A stretch of 64,000 nucleotides of DNA from Thalassotalea euphylliae (GTDB lineage Bacteria; Pseudomonadota; Gammaproteobacteria; Enterobacterales; Alteromonadaceae): assembly GCF_003390335.1 (NCBI RefSeq), contig NZ_QUOU01000001.1:2294001-2358000 (forward strand), written 5' to 3'. Within the stretch, counting starts at the first letter, position 1, and the number at the start of each line of letters is the position of its first letter. The notes under the pieces were generated by a model. That model was not told the DNA's origin, ran no database searches, and worked only from the letters and a program-made list of their open reading frames with translations. The translations under genes were made by a program, and so were the position numbers. Shown here in pieces: positions 35,991-44,933 of this stretch.

Positions 35991-37259
35991 CTAATTCACT
36001 TTGCGCTTTTTACCACTTGCTGCTCGTTGTTTATTTTCAGTTTGAACATAAACCGTGTCAGTTGTCGCCATACTGGCATGTCCTAAGTCTTCGGAAACAT
36101 CCTTGAGCTCACGGCCGCGCTCAATTTCCATACTTGCACCTGTGTGTCTTAGCCAATGTGTTGTGGCTTCTTTGAGTCTAAGTGCTTTATTTTCACCTTC
36201 ATATTGGCGCATTTTATCGTAAGCTTGATCAAAAACCGCCTGAACAATGCGGCGTAAATGGCGAGCTGTCATGCCTCCTTGACCACGAATTTTTTCAACG
36301 AGTACCGTATTTTCATTACTCGATGGTAAGCCGTAAAGCCCGCGTGATAAGCGATAGCGCTCAAGAAACGGTAAGAAATCAACAGGCACTGTGACGTCTC
36401 TAAGCTTTCTACCTTTACCAAAAACTTTTAGCCACCAGTTATCGTCGTCATCAAGCCAAAAATGCCCCATAATGGGTGACCATGTCGCACGCTCTGACAA
36501 TTCAGAAATACGTAAAAATAAGGTTTTTAACGCAGCAATCACAAATAAGTTCCGCTCATAAACGGCATCTTCATCAGCCATTTCAACAGCAACATCAAGC
36601 ACATATTGCCATTGGGCAGTGCTTAAACGGTTAACGTCTTTAACTTGCACATCAGTAATAAAGTGGCGGCAGTCTTTTTTAGCAATTTGTGCCGGATTAC
36701 CCAGACAAAATTCTTCACTCATCAGATAGTTATAGAAAACAATAATACCAGTGAACATGGATGTGAGTGTTTGTTGTGACGGTCGATATTTCTTTTTTAG
36801 TTGATTAACATCTAACGGCTGAGCATTTGCGGTAAGCTTGCTTGACTGGCTTTTGGCAAGTTGTACTTTAAATGGTGCCCAATGCTCGTTAGCCGAGGAA
36901 TAACCAGCAGCTACTTTAAAGCGTTCTTGATTAGACGTACCAATCCAATTAACAGCTGGCTGCCAACAAAAGTCTGCATATTCCAGAATGTCAGCTTTGC
37001 GTAATTGATCAATCGGTGTTTGTTTTTCGAGAAACGACCAAAGTAAGAAACGTTCAACTTCATTTCTAAATCTGTCGTAGGTATGTGGTGATTTGTTGCG
37101 GCCAACATATTCAAGATAAGCTTTTCCCCAATTGAAATGCTCAAGCCACCAGTTAGGCTGATCGCTAAAGAAGTCGTTAAGCTCTGGGTAATCTTCAAAG
37201 TCGAAATCAAGTAGATCCAAGTATGTGGGATATAAAGGTACAGGTTTAGATGCAGCCAT
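35991..37259 (-). CDS. Orphan tyrosine-type site-specific recombinase
   Basis: A 422-residue phage-integrase-family recombinase. The ATG at 37259 (MAASKPVPLYP) is chosen over an in-frame TTG seven codons upstream that encodes only hydrophobic residues; neither has a strong ribosome-binding site. An N-terminal core-binding part (YLEYVGRNKSPHTYDRFRNEVERFL) is followed by the catalytic domain with the first arginine in LFLRISELSER, HWLRHTGAS, LGHASMATTD and the tyrosine in VYVQTE. No clear cargo genes or att duplication were found near it. It may be a chromosomal remnant or a domesticated recombinase. A perfect hairpin lies 72 bases upstream. Confidence 0.9.
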   Translation of the reverse strand: MAASKPVPLYPTYLDLLDFDFEDYPELNDFFSDQPNWWLEHFNWGKAYLEYVGRNKSPHTYDRFRNEVERFLLWSFLEKQTPIDQLRKADILEYADFCWQPAVNWIGTSNQERFKVAAGYSSANEHWAPFKVQLAKSQSSKLTANAQPLDVNQLKKKYRPSQQTLTSMFTGIIVFYNYLMSEEFCLGNPAQIAKKDCRHFITDVQVKDVNRLSTAQWQYVLDVAVEMADEDAVYERNLFVIAALKTLFLRISELSERATWSPIMGHFWLDDDDNWWLKVFGKGRKLRDVTVPVDFLPFLERYRLSRGLYGLPSSNENTVLVEKIRGQGGMTARHLRRIVQAVFDQAYDKMRQYEGENKALRLKEATTHWLRHTGASMEIERGRELKDVSEDLGHASMATTDTVYVQTENKQRAASGKKRKVN

Positions 37260-37677
37260 AATAAGGATTAATAAAAACAAATAATTAGTATGATTATCAG
37301 AATAAAACTAGTTTAAACGCCCTAAATCACTATGTCCAATACTAAAGAGTATTGGACATAGCGGGGAAGGGATGCTTATAGAGGTATCTGGTGTTTTATT
37401 CTATCAAGTACGTCACCGTTAATCGCCCCAGTCTGTCACAGATTTAGCTTTCTCTTGCTTGGTACTAAAAAGCTTACCAGGGATAATTGGCCTGTCGTGT
37501 TTTGGTACTTAAATCGTTGCTGGCTAGCTATTACTCCGTAATATAAATTTTTAGTTGGTAACGGTTTCCACTGCGTGGAGCCTCCGCAATTTTCATTAAC
37601 TAAATTACTCAATCAGGCTGGTTGGTGTTCACCAAAGTAAGCGCTTAATACCTCACTACTTTGATGATTAAGGACGA
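37260..37677. other. Region between the orphan recombinase and the small divergent gene
   Basis: No gene is supported in these 418 bases, apart from the listed hairpin at 37331-37360 and a short TCCAC-TGC-GTGGA palindrome at 37567-37579. It should contain the recombinase promoter. Confidence 0.45.
37331..37360. promoter_or_regulatory. Perfect 13-bp inverted repeat upstream of the orphan recombinase
   Basis: TATGTCCAATACT (37331-37343) and AGTATTGGACATA (37348-37360) are exact complements with a four-base spacer AAAG. It is not followed by a T-run, so it is more like a protein-binding or recombination core site than a terminator. Confidence 0.5.
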
Positions 37678-37680
37678 ATG

Positions 37681-37842
37681 ATGAACAACAAGCATTTTAT
37701 TGAATACGCAGAGTCACAAACCAATGAGATAAAATTAATGCAACGTGAACATCCAAACGAGGATTTACCGTTACAACGCGTAATTTGGGGCTGGTTACAG
37801 GTTATCGAGAGACTGAAAAGCGAGAAAAATAAAGGGGCTTAA
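37681..37842 (+). CDS. Small hypothetical protein (53 residues)
   Basis: A 53-codon frame with a good AAGGA six bases upstream (a second ATG at 37678 is directly before it). The product is charged and helical (HFIEYAESQTNEIKL, VIWGWLQVIERLKSEKNK), without signal or membrane segment. An AGGGGC-TTAAT-GCCCCT hairpin overlaps the stop. I do not recognise the family. It lies divergently from the orphan recombinase and may be a small partner protein, but that is only positional inference. Confidence 0.55.
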   Translation: MNNKHFIEYAESQTNEIKLMQREHPNEDLPLQRVIWGWLQVIERLKSEKNKGA

Positions 37843-37849
37843 TGCCCCT
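37833..37849 (+). terminator. Short GC stem-loop at the end of the 53-residue gene
   Basis: AGGGGC pairs with GCCCCT across TTAAT. The stop codon is inside the loop. The nearest T-run is about 20 bases downstream, so it is a weak terminator candidate. Confidence 0.4.
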
Positions 37850-37900
37850 GTCGAATATATTAAGGTACTGTTTTTTCTTTTAAAAAACAATATTTGTAAC

Positions 37901-38716
37901 TTAGTCTAATACCGCTTCAAAGGTTAAAAACACCCGTCCACCAACTTTATCTGCTAAGGCATAATCGCTCACGTCCTGCTGGTAATCTGCCATTAAAAGA
38001 TAACGCCCCGCTTGTTTAGGGGTGAACTTAATCGCGCCGTTTTTATCTGAAGTTAATTCTAACGCTTCAGGATCATTGCGATAACGGACACCTTCGCGAA
38101 TAATTTCAACATTCACCCCAGCTTTTACTTCGCCGTTAAAGGCAAATTTAAACTCAACGGGTTCACCTTGAGCAATATCCGACGGATGAGTCACCGGAAT
38201 CAGCTCTAAACCTTGCTTGCTAAGCGGGAATGAAACTGATGGCGAGTTTAACGTAACAAAACTCAATACATTGCTATAACCTTCAAGGGTTTCAACGTTA
38301 ATGGCATCTTTTGGCAAACGGGCATCACGCTGTTGCTTGTTAACATTGCGCATAAACTTGGGCTTTTCTTCGCCTTTTACTTCGTAACGAGTAAAGTACG
38401 AAGGTGTCCCCGCAAGTTGTAATTGATAAGTACCGCTTTGCGTTAACTGTAAATCGACAACACTTTTGCGATGACCTTTGTACAATGAGCCAGCTCTTAC
38501 TCTTTTACCGTCAGGGCCAGTAATGACCATGCGCTCTGCGCCCATAGGTTTGTCGACAAAAAAGGTTTCGTTCGAGGCGGTAACATCAACCATGATCCAC
38601 TCGCCTTTATCGTTCGATAAATTAAAGTGGCTTGGCAGTAGCCAGCGATTATGAGCACTTGCTTGGGTGGCGAGTAATAAGCTAGTAGCAGCAATAAATA
38701 ACGGTTTAAGTTTCAT
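37901..38716 (-). CDS. DUF4198 family exported protein
   Basis: A 271-residue protein with a signal peptide (MKLKPLFIAATSLLLATQASAHNRWLLP). The mature start AHNRWLLPSHF is the hallmark of DUF4198/CbiK-like periplasmic proteins, and the C-terminal domain (DKNGAIKFTPKQAGRYLLMADY) is a predicted Ig/carboxypeptidase-regulatory-like fold. It is the last gene of the iron-uptake locus and lies two bases after the DUF2271 gene. Members often accompany TonB receptors; a role in handling metal or heme in the periplasm is inferred. Confidence 0.88.
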   Translation of the reverse strand: MKLKPLFIAATSLLLATQASAHNRWLLPSHFNLSNDKGEWIMVDVTASNETFFVDKPMGAERMVITGPDGKRVRAGSLYKGHRKSVVDLQLTQSGTYQLQLAGTPSYFTRYEVKGEEKPKFMRNVNKQQRDARLPKDAINVETLEGYSNVLSFVTLNSPSVSFPLSKQGLELIPVTHPSDIAQGEPVEFKFAFNGEVKAGVNVEIIREGVRYRNDPEALELTSDKNGAIKFTPKQAGRYLLMADYQQDVSDYALADKVGGRVFLTFEAVLD

Positions 38717-38718
38717 GG

Positions 38719-39228
38719 TTACTCCTTGATAATAAAAGTAGATTGAGCAGTTTCTGGCGTCGCTGCTAAGGTAAAACGTTGGCTTTTGCCAGTTAAAGTG
38801 AATGGTTGTTTGACCATGCTGCGGCCACCATTTTCACGGACAACTTCAATACGTAAAATATAATCGCCCGCGGCTAACGGTTGTTGATTGTCATCAACGG
38901 CATCAAAGCTCAGTTGGTAGCGGCCAGCAGCGTGGGTTGCAGAGGTGATTGCATCGACTAACTCAGCATCTTTTCGGCCGACTTTGCGCCACCAACGGCG
39001 AATATCTTTGAGCCATTTAGCCCCTTCACGCCATAGCGCTAAGGTGCGAATACTTTTGCCTGAGCTGTCTTCAAGCCAAATCGCAACATAAGGGTTGTGA
39101 TACTCCCCTGTTTGCTGTGGCAAATTGAGTTCAAGCTTTAACTCGGTTGCCAATGCTTGGCTCGAAAAGCCCGAGAGAGAAAGCCCCGAAAGTGACAGTA
39201 GCGAAACAAAAACCAATGATTTTTTCAT
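38719..39228 (-). CDS. DUF2271 family exported protein
   Basis: A 169-residue protein. The start MKKSLVFVSLLSLSGLSLSG at 39228 gives a clean signal peptide; an ATG four codons upstream is also possible. The mature domain shows TGEYHNPYVAIWLEDSSGKSIRTLALW and WWRKVGRKDAELVDAITSATHAAG, the DUF2271 signature. The family is periplasmic, and members are found with PepSY-type and DUF4198 genes in iron-regulated operons. Reaction unknown. Confidence 0.87.
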   Translation of the reverse strand: MKKSLVFVSLLSLSGLSLSGFSSQALATELKLELNLPQQTGEYHNPYVAIWLEDSSGKSIRTLALWREGAKWLKDIRRWWRKVGRKDAELVDAITSATHAAGRYQLSFDAVDDNQQPLAAGDYILRIEVVRENGGRSMVKQPFTLTGKSQRFTLAATPETAQSTFIIKE

Positions 39229-39273
39229 AAACAAATCCATACAAGAACATAACTAATAAAATAACGAATAGTG

Positions 39274-39849
39274 TTAAACCCAGAGCCAATAGATAATTAC
39301 CATGGCAATGGTGGTAATAATGCTAGCGGCCATGGTGCGGTTAATTCGCCGTTGAGCCAGTGCTAAAATAAAACCAGTGATGCTAAAAACGATCATCAAT
39401 ACTGCGCTCAAATCAATAATAAAGCGCCAAAAACCACCGCTATTGCGGCCTTTGTGTAAATCGTTAAACAGTGCCCAGTAGCCGTAATCGGTTGCTTCTT
39501 TAAACGCTTCGCCACTGGCTAAATCAATGGTTAAGCTTAAATAACGGCCAGGGCCTTTATCACTGATAAAAAGTTCATCATCACTGCGCTCAATGCTTAG
39601 ACGATTGCCGTTAAGGTGTTGTTGTTTTAGTAAGACGTCGAGTAACTGACCCTGTGTACTTGGCAATAACAGCTCGGGATTAACAACAAAGTCAGCTTCT
39701 TCAACTGTTGCTTGATCATCTGCGAACCACTCAGGGTGATTAAGGGTAATGCCGGTTATCGAGAAAAAAATCATCAAGCTCAATAACGCCATCGAAACAT
39801 AAACGTGAATTAAACGTGAAAAATTCAGTAGATTTCTATTAACCCGCAT
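39274..39849 (-). CDS. PepSY-associated membrane protein
   Basis: A 191-residue inner-membrane protein with three or four hydrophobic segments: LIHVYVSMALLSLMIFFSITG near the N-terminus, FIIDLSAVLMIVFSITGFILA, and a C-terminal one. The layout, including the NHPEWF periplasmic start and the DLHKGRNSGGFWRFIIDLS motif, matches PepSY-associated transmembrane proteins (PiuB-like), which are often linked to siderophore or ferric reduction. The start shares a base with the TPR gene stop (TAATG), implying coupling. Confidence 0.87.
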   Translation of the reverse strand: MRVNRNLLNFSRLIHVYVSMALLSLMIFFSITGITLNHPEWFADDQATVEEADFVVNPELLLPSTQGQLLDVLLKQQHLNGNRLSIERSDDELFISDKGPGRYLSLTIDLASGEAFKEATDYGYWALFNDLHKGRNSGGFWRFIIDLSAVLMIVFSITGFILALAQRRINRTMAASIITTIAMVIIYWLWV

Positions 39850-41267
39850 TAGCTAGCTTCCTGACTAACAATGCGCTCAAGTATTTTAATATTTTCAAAG
39901 ATACTGCTTTCACTAGGGGCAAAATCTAACGCTTGCTGGAGTAACTCAAGCGCTTTGCGGTAGCGACCCAAAGTCATCATTAAATCTGCGTGTTCGGTTA
40001 AGGCGTTGAGTTTAAATTCATCGAGATTAGCCGCTCTTAACAGCAGCATTTGCGCTTGATGGCTTTGACCAGCTCGGCGCTTTAACTGAGCTGAAGCTAA
40101 TAATGCTTGGCCGTTTACTGCATTTAACGCCAACGCTTGTTGAAAATATTTATCCGCCTTAACGCGTTTCCCCTTGGCCAATTGCACTTTGCCATTTAAA
40201 TAAGCAAGCTGGCTTTGTTGCTGACTGCTAAGCGACTTACTGGTTTTGGATTGACCTTTGTTGATTTGCCCTAACAACTTACTGGCACTGTTAAGTTGCT
40301 GCTTAGCAAGCAAGTATTCAACCGCGTCAATGACTAGCTCGGGGTTAGCATGCTCACGCCAAATTTGCTGATACAAGTGCTCGGCACGAGCAATACTGCC
40401 ATACTGCAGCTGTAGTTGTGCGGTCAGTGCAATATTGTCTGCACTGGTTGGTACATGCTTTTTTTTGTCCAAGCGAATTGCCGTTTCTAAGCTGGCAATC
40501 GCCCTTTGATACTGCTGCTTAACTAATAAAACATTGGCGCGATGTAGCCATAAATCGGCATTGTTGGGTTCTTGATTAAGCATTTGTGTTAATAAGCTCA
40601 ATGCTGCTTGGGTTTGACCCGCTTGACTATAGGCATATAGCAGTGATTGATTAACCTGATTGTCATCAGGCGCTAATAACTTGGCTTGCTGATAAGCAAC
40701 TACTGCGCTGTGAAAATTGTTCGCTTGAATATAGCTATAACCGAGGTAGCTATAAAGTTGAGCATCTTTAACCCCCAACTGCATTGCCTCAACTAAATGA
40801 GCGCTGGCGCTAGTGTATTGTTTTAATTGTAATTTGGCTAACGCCAAGCCGTGATGCGCTTTGCCATAACCAGTTTGCTTTTTTATCGCTTGCTCAAAAT
40901 ACTTGGTCGCCACTTGAAATTGCTGTTGTTGCAATGCCAGTTGGCCGAGTAAATAAGCCATTGCCGCGCTCGCCTGTTCAATATCAATTTGCTGCTTCAA
41001 TGTCTCAAGCAACTGTCGATATTGCTTGTTTTTGAGCTTGTCATTAATTAATTGATGATACTGCTGCTCGCCCTTGGTCAACACAGGCTTAATGCCAAGC
41101 TCGCTGGCAGAAATTTGCTGCATCAGTAGCTTAGGCTGCTCAAGTTTGATCTCTAGCTCGGTGCCAGAACTCGCTTGGCTAAACGAAGCACTTAGCAATA
41201 AAACGCCTGTCAATACTGCTGAGGGCAATATCGACGATGGTTTAGAAAAAAATAAATAATTGTTCAT
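39849..41267 (-). CDS. TPR-repeat periplasmic/membrane protein of the TonB2 system
   Basis: A 472-residue protein. The start at 41267 overlaps the tonB2 stop as ATGA, so it is preferred over an upstream in-frame ATG. A signal-type N-terminus (FFSKPSSILPSAVLTGVLLLSASF) is followed by about ten TPR units (for example AYLLGQLALQQQQFQVATKYFEQA, AHHGLALAKLQLKQYTSASAHL). In Vibrio an equivalent TPR-protein gene follows tonB2 in the same operon and affects TonB2-dependent transport; this order supports the assignment. Confidence 0.88.
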   Translation of the reverse strand: MNNYLFFSKPSSILPSAVLTGVLLLSASFSQASSGTELEIKLEQPKLLMQQISASELGIKPVLTKGEQQYHQLINDKLKNKQYRQLLETLKQQIDIEQASAAMAYLLGQLALQQQQFQVATKYFEQAIKKQTGYGKAHHGLALAKLQLKQYTSASAHLVEAMQLGVKDAQLYSYLGYSYIQANNFHSAVVAYQQAKLLAPDDNQVNQSLLYAYSQAGQTQAALSLLTQMLNQEPNNADLWLHRANVLLVKQQYQRAIASLETAIRLDKKKHVPTSADNIALTAQLQLQYGSIARAEHLYQQIWREHANPELVIDAVEYLLAKQQLNSASKLLGQINKGQSKTSKSLSSQQQSQLAYLNGKVQLAKGKRVKADKYFQQALALNAVNGQALLASAQLKRRAGQSHQAQMLLLRAANLDEFKLNALTEHADLMMTLGRYRKALELLQQALDFAPSESSIFENIKILERIVSQEAS

Positions 41268-41893
41268 GATTCTTTTAATACTAATGGCCAAATAAATTCA
41301 GCGCGCACCGCTTTACCTTGGCGTTTTGGCGCAGTGAAGCGCGCTTTTTTGGTTAATTGTTTAATCGCGATATTAAGCTCTGGGTAAGGGTTCTCTTTGA
41401 TCGCTTTTAAGTGAACCTTGCCGTCAATTTCAATCACTACGTGCAATTTCACTTTCACTTGCTTAACCCCCGCCCCTTTCATTTTTGAAGTAAAGCGAAT
41501 TTCTAACGGTGTCGTTAAACGGGGCTGTTGGTCGAGCTCATTTAAAGCAAAACCAGTTAAGGCCGCGGCAATCGCTTTACTGTCAAATTCAGGGGTAAAG
41601 TCTAGAATCTCAGGCGCAGCTAATTGCGGTTTAGTCAGTTTGATATTGATTTTACTGAGTTTTAAGCTCGGCCCTTGGCTAGACTGCCGTAAATCTAACT
41701 TGAGGGTTTGCGGCTGAGTAAGTTCTTTTACTGTTGGCGGCGGTGGTGGCGGTGGCAATACTGCAACTTGCTCAAGAGGCTGTACCAATAAAGTATCTGG
41801 CTTGGTTAAGTCGCTGCGATTATTGATAATTAATATCGCCATTAAACCTGTGACAATCACCAGAGCTAATAGCATAAAGCGCATTTGGATCAT
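41264..41893 (-). CDS. tonB2: TonB2-like energy transducer
   Basis: A 209-residue TonB family protein. An N-terminal membrane anchor (MRFMLLALVIVTGLMAILII) is followed by a short proline run (VLPPPPPPPTVKEL) and a C-terminal domain (about 120-209) with KVKLHVVIEIDGKVHLKAIKE-type TonB signature. The periplasmic linker is short, as in Vibrio TonB2-type proteins. It carries the proton-motive force from ExbB2/ExbD2 to outer membrane receptors. It overlaps exbD2 by four bases (ATGA). Confidence 0.92.
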   Translation of the reverse strand: MIQMRFMLLALVIVTGLMAILIINNRSDLTKPDTLLVQPLEQVAVLPPPPPPPTVKELTQPQTLKLDLRQSSQGPSLKLSKINIKLTKPQLAAPEILDFTPEFDSKAIAAALTGFALNELDQQPRLTTPLEIRFTSKMKGAGVKQVKVKLHVVIEIDGKVHLKAIKENPYPELNIAIKQLTKKARFTAPKRQGKAVRAEFIWPLVLKES

Positions 41894-42297
41894 GGCATTA
41901 CCGTCGCTAGGTTAACCTTAGTGGCACCAGCCGCTTTTGCTTGATCCATCACTTCAACCAAGAGCTTGGTTTTAACTTCTTGATCAACCTGTAAAATCAC
42001 TGGCATTGTTTGTTGCACCAGTAATTGGCTAACCGTAGGTTTTACGCCGACAACACCAATATCTTGGCCACCATACATGACTTGGCCACTATCGGTAATC
42101 GCGATTAAGATGCTTTTCTTTTCTAAATCGGAGGCGCTCATCGCCTGCGGCTTACTGACTTCAACGCCAGTTTCTTTGACAAACACTGTGGTGACAATAA
42201 AGAAAATCAGCAAAATAAAAACCACATCGAGCAACGGTGATAAATCAATTTGCTGATTTTGAGCATTACTCAAGCGCTGCTGCAAACTAGGCCGCAT
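41890..42297 (-). CDS. exbD2: Biopolymer transporter ExbD2
   Basis: A 135-residue ExbD/TolR protein. The start at 42297 (MRPSLQQRLSNAQ) has GAGG seven bases upstream, and a TTG start nine codons earlier is rejected. The membrane helix contains the functionally required aspartate (IDLSPLLDVVFILLIFFIVTT), followed by a periplasmic domain with DQEVKTKLLVEVMDQAKAAG. It forms the proton channel with ExbB2 in the inner membrane. It overlaps exbB2 by 11 bases. Confidence 0.93.
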   Translation of the reverse strand: MRPSLQQRLSNAQNQQIDLSPLLDVVFILLIFFIVTTVFVKETGVEVSKPQAMSASDLEKKSILIAITDSGQVMYGGQDIGVVGVKPTVSQLLVQQTMPVILQVDQEVKTKLLVEVMDQAKAAGATKVNLATVMP

Positions 42298-42772
42298 GAT
42301 TGAGTTCCTCGTTGCTCGTTTCAACTACACAGCTGACTTCCGTCAGAGCTGGACTAGGAGCAAAGTTATCCACTGTACGCTGTAATTTCCAAAGCATCAC
42401 CATCGCAGGAATTGCCACCAATAAACCAGCTTGCGTGGTTAATAAGGCTTTACCTATAGCATCGCTCATCGACAGCGCCGAGTTGTTGCTTATTGCGGCA
42501 AAGGTATCTAGCAAACCGATAATCGTGCCCAGTAAGCCGAGTAAAGGCAGTGCACTAATTAAAATTTGCAGTGGTGTTAACCAGCTTTGTAGCCACGCTA
42601 AGTTTTGTTTTTTATAGCTGCAATAAAGTGCTTGTAGTAGTAGGCTATAACAAACCAGCGCTAACGCAATAATGAGCCAGATAACTACCCCGCCAGTAAT
42701 GAGTTCTTCCGGTAGCCAGTTACTAGGTGACCATTGATTAAGTAAATGACTAAGTGAATGACTAAGCAACAT
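42287..42772 (-). CDS. exbB2: MotA/TolQ/ExbB proton channel protein ExbB2
   Basis: A 161-residue ExbB2-type protein. The start at 42772 (MLLSHSLSHLL) has GAGG six bases upstream; a longer frame reaches into ttpC without family similarity. Three membrane segments are visible: GGVVIWLIIALALVCYSLLLQ, ISALPLLGLLGTIIGLLDTF and AGLLVAIPAMVMLW. The last two contain the family pattern LGLLGTIIGL and LLVAIPA. It overlaps ttpC by 11 bases. Confidence 0.92.
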   Translation of the reverse strand: MLLSHSLSHLLNQWSPSNWLPEELITGGVVIWLIIALALVCYSLLLQALYCSYKKQNLAWLQSWLTPLQILISALPLLGLLGTIIGLLDTFAAISNNSALSMSDAIGKALLTTQAGLLVAIPAMVMLWKLQRTVDNFAPSPALTEVSCVVETSNEELNHAA

Positions 42773-44102
42773 TGGTGACCTCACGGGTAACACTCGTGTT
42801 ATTTTCAGGGGGGGGGACTTGTTGATGCGATAAACGAATGGCAAAAGACTCCAAGCCATTCATATAGTGATGGCAACGACGCGACATTAACGCGTGTGCA
42901 ACCAAAGCAGGGATCGCAACAATCAAACCAAGCTCTGTGGTCACCAATGACTCAGAAATACCGCCAGATACGGCATTGGCATCACCGGCGCCAAATAAAG
43001 TCATCAGTTTAAAGGTTTGGATCATGCCACTAACGGTACCCAATAACCCCAGTAGCGGCGCAACCGCTGCGGTGACCGCAATAGCACTTAAACCGCGTTC
43101 AATTTCTTGTTTAATTTGCATCAGTTGATCAAATAACAAGTCGTCAGATTGCGTTTGGCTGTGCTGGTTTTGTTTAGCGATGGTTAGTAAACGCTGTTGA
43201 TAAATGCCAAGCTTGCTGTTGTCAGTTGATGTATTCTCAATTGAAGATAATGCTGGCTTTAACTTAGGTAAACGACTTAGGCTAACCGCTTTAACACCAG
43301 CAATGGTCAATGCTAACAAAGCAAAAGCCAAAATGGGGACAATCCAAATGCCGCCTTTATTTAAGTGTTCAGCAATGGTTTCTTGGTGTTGATTTAAAAT
43401 TAAACTGCGATTATTGGTAGCGTCTAATGCCAGTGTGCCGCGCTGGTTTTGCTGTAATTCAAGTGCTGCAGCGGTTTGAGCATCATCGTATTGAAGTGCC
43501 AATTGCCACGTTTGCTCGACCTGAGTCACCAAACCAGCGACTAAGCCCGCTTGCTGGTTATCGCCGCTAATAAAAATATTCGCTGGTCCTACACTCAACT
43601 TTTCGCCGTTAATCAGCTCACCACTGGTGAGTGCAACTTGCATCGGCTCGAATTGCGTCGGTTTGAGGTGTTGCTCAATCCGTTCGCTGAGCGCTGCTAA
43701 CGAGGTAATTGGCTTGCGGTTATCTATGCTAGCTAACAGATGGTTGAGGTAATTGTACTGCTGCTGCCAACTGGCTAAGCGCTCTTCGAGCTTAGTCACA
43801 CTTAAGTTTTGCTCGTCTTTAGTGCGCGTAATAAGTTTGGCCTCAACACTGAGTTTTTTCAGTGTCTGCTCTTGGCTTGCTAACTGTTTTAACAATTGCC
43901 GACGCTGTTTGGCAATTGCTTGCGTTTGCTGTTGGTAGGCTTTGTTGGCACGTTTTATTTCTGCCAGTAATTCGGCCTCAACGCTACTAATGTCGCTGGC
44001 AAAACTGCTTGGGCTGGCAATAACAAATACGGTTGAAAACGCCAACAAGTACAAGCTTATTATCGAGTTTATTGTTATTACCGACTTTATTAGTGGGCTC
44101 AT
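42762..44102 (-). CDS. ttpC: TtpC-like long ExbB-family protein
   Basis: A 446-residue protein. Beyond the TolQ/ExbB core at the C-terminus (APLLGLLGTVSGMIQTFKLM, TELGLIVAIPALVAHALM), it has a long N-terminal periplasmic extension with a signal-like start and a coiled coil (about residues 38-120). In Vibrio, TtpC (VC1547 class, about 458 residues) has the same layout and is required for TonB2-dependent transport. The gene order DUF3450-ttpC-exbB2-exbD2-tonB2-TPR is the same here. The ATG shares bases with the DUF3450 stop (TAATG). Confidence 0.92.
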   Translation of the reverse strand: MSPLIKSVITINSIISLYLLAFSTVFVIASPSSFASDISSVEAELLAEIKRANKAYQQQTQAIAKQRRQLLKQLASQEQTLKKLSVEAKLITRTKDEQNLSVTKLEERLASWQQQYNYLNHLLASIDNRKPITSLAALSERIEQHLKPTQFEPMQVALTSGELINGEKLSVGPANIFISGDNQQAGLVAGLVTQVEQTWQLALQYDDAQTAAALELQQNQRGTLALDATNNRSLILNQHQETIAEHLNKGGIWIVPILAFALLALTIAGVKAVSLSRLPKLKPALSSIENTSTDNSKLGIYQQRLLTIAKQNQHSQTQSDDLLFDQLMQIKQEIERGLSAIAVTAAVAPLLGLLGTVSGMIQTFKLMTLFGAGDANAVSGGISESLVTTELGLIVAIPALVAHALMSRRCHHYMNGLESFAIRLSHQQVPPPENNTSVTREVTNVA

Positions 44103-44914
44103 TAGTGTGCTCCTAAAGCAATCGGTAAGTTGATTAACTGACCCGGTGTTTGGCTTTCAGCATGGTTAATTGCCTGGCGAATTTGTTCATTAGCATCGTC
44201 AACTGCTAGCCACTGCCAGCTGTTTTGCTGACGAAAGCCAATGCCACTAAAGCTGTTATCTGAGCTAATAAACCACGCCTGATCATGACCAAAATACAAT
44301 TGCTGGGTTAAGCGCTCACTGCCATTAATGTCAATCACCCCTTGTTTGAGCTGAATTAAGCCTGAGCTTTTGGTTAGTTGTTTAATAATGCTGGCAATGG
44401 CTTGATATTCGTTACTAAGAGACTTACCTACTCGAGTTTGCGTTTCAATTTGATTCCCTCTCAGGCTTAACTGGGCTAACTCACCTTTTAACTGCTCGGC
44501 TAAATAGGGCGGCAAAGAGGCAACCAGGGTTTGTAATTGGTTAATAATCGCTGGCAAAGCTTTTTGATATTGGCCGACACTTTTCTCAAGCACAGTTTGC
44601 TCAGTTAAAATTGCTTGCCTTTGCTGATTAACTTGATCTTGCTGACTATTGTCCTGACTAATTTGCGAGGATAAGATTTTATTTTGCTCTTTAAGCAGTG
44701 CAATCCTAAGTTCGAGCTGTTGTTGCTCTAGTTGCCAGTCTTGTTGAAGTTGATTGCTCGACTGTGCTAAATCAAGCCATTGTTTGGTTAATTGATCTAT
44801 GGTTGCTGGTGTCGTTGTTTTTACTTGCCCCTGTTCTGAAGCAACTACACTGGTTGCCGATAACGCTGCAAAAACAAGCCAAGCTAGTTGACTGCGAAGA
44901 AGAGATATTTTCAT
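44102..44914 (-). CDS. DUF3450 family protein
   Basis: A 270-residue exported protein with a signal peptide (MKISLLRSQLAWLVFAALSATSVVAS) and a long coiled coil (about 40-110, glutamine-rich). The C-terminal part GIGFRQQNSWQWLAVDDANEQIRQAINHA is typical for DUF3450. The family precedes ttpC in Vibrio and Shewanella TonB2 operons and is thought to act in the periplasm with that complex. It is separated from the receptor gene by 91 bases that contain two hairpins. Confidence 0.9.
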   Translation of the reverse strand: MKISLLRSQLAWLVFAALSATSVVASEQGQVKTTTPATIDQLTKQWLDLAQSSNQLQQDWQLEQQQLELRIALLKEQNKILSSQISQDNSQQDQVNQQRQAILTEQTVLEKSVGQYQKALPAIINQLQTLVASLPPYLAEQLKGELAQLSLRGNQIETQTRVGKSLSNEYQAIASIIKQLTKSSGLIQLKQGVIDINGSERLTQQLYFGHDQAWFISSDNSFSGIGFRQQNSWQWLAVDDANEQIRQAINHAESQTPGQLINLPIALGAH

Positions 44915-44933
44915 AACAATAATTTACATAAAA

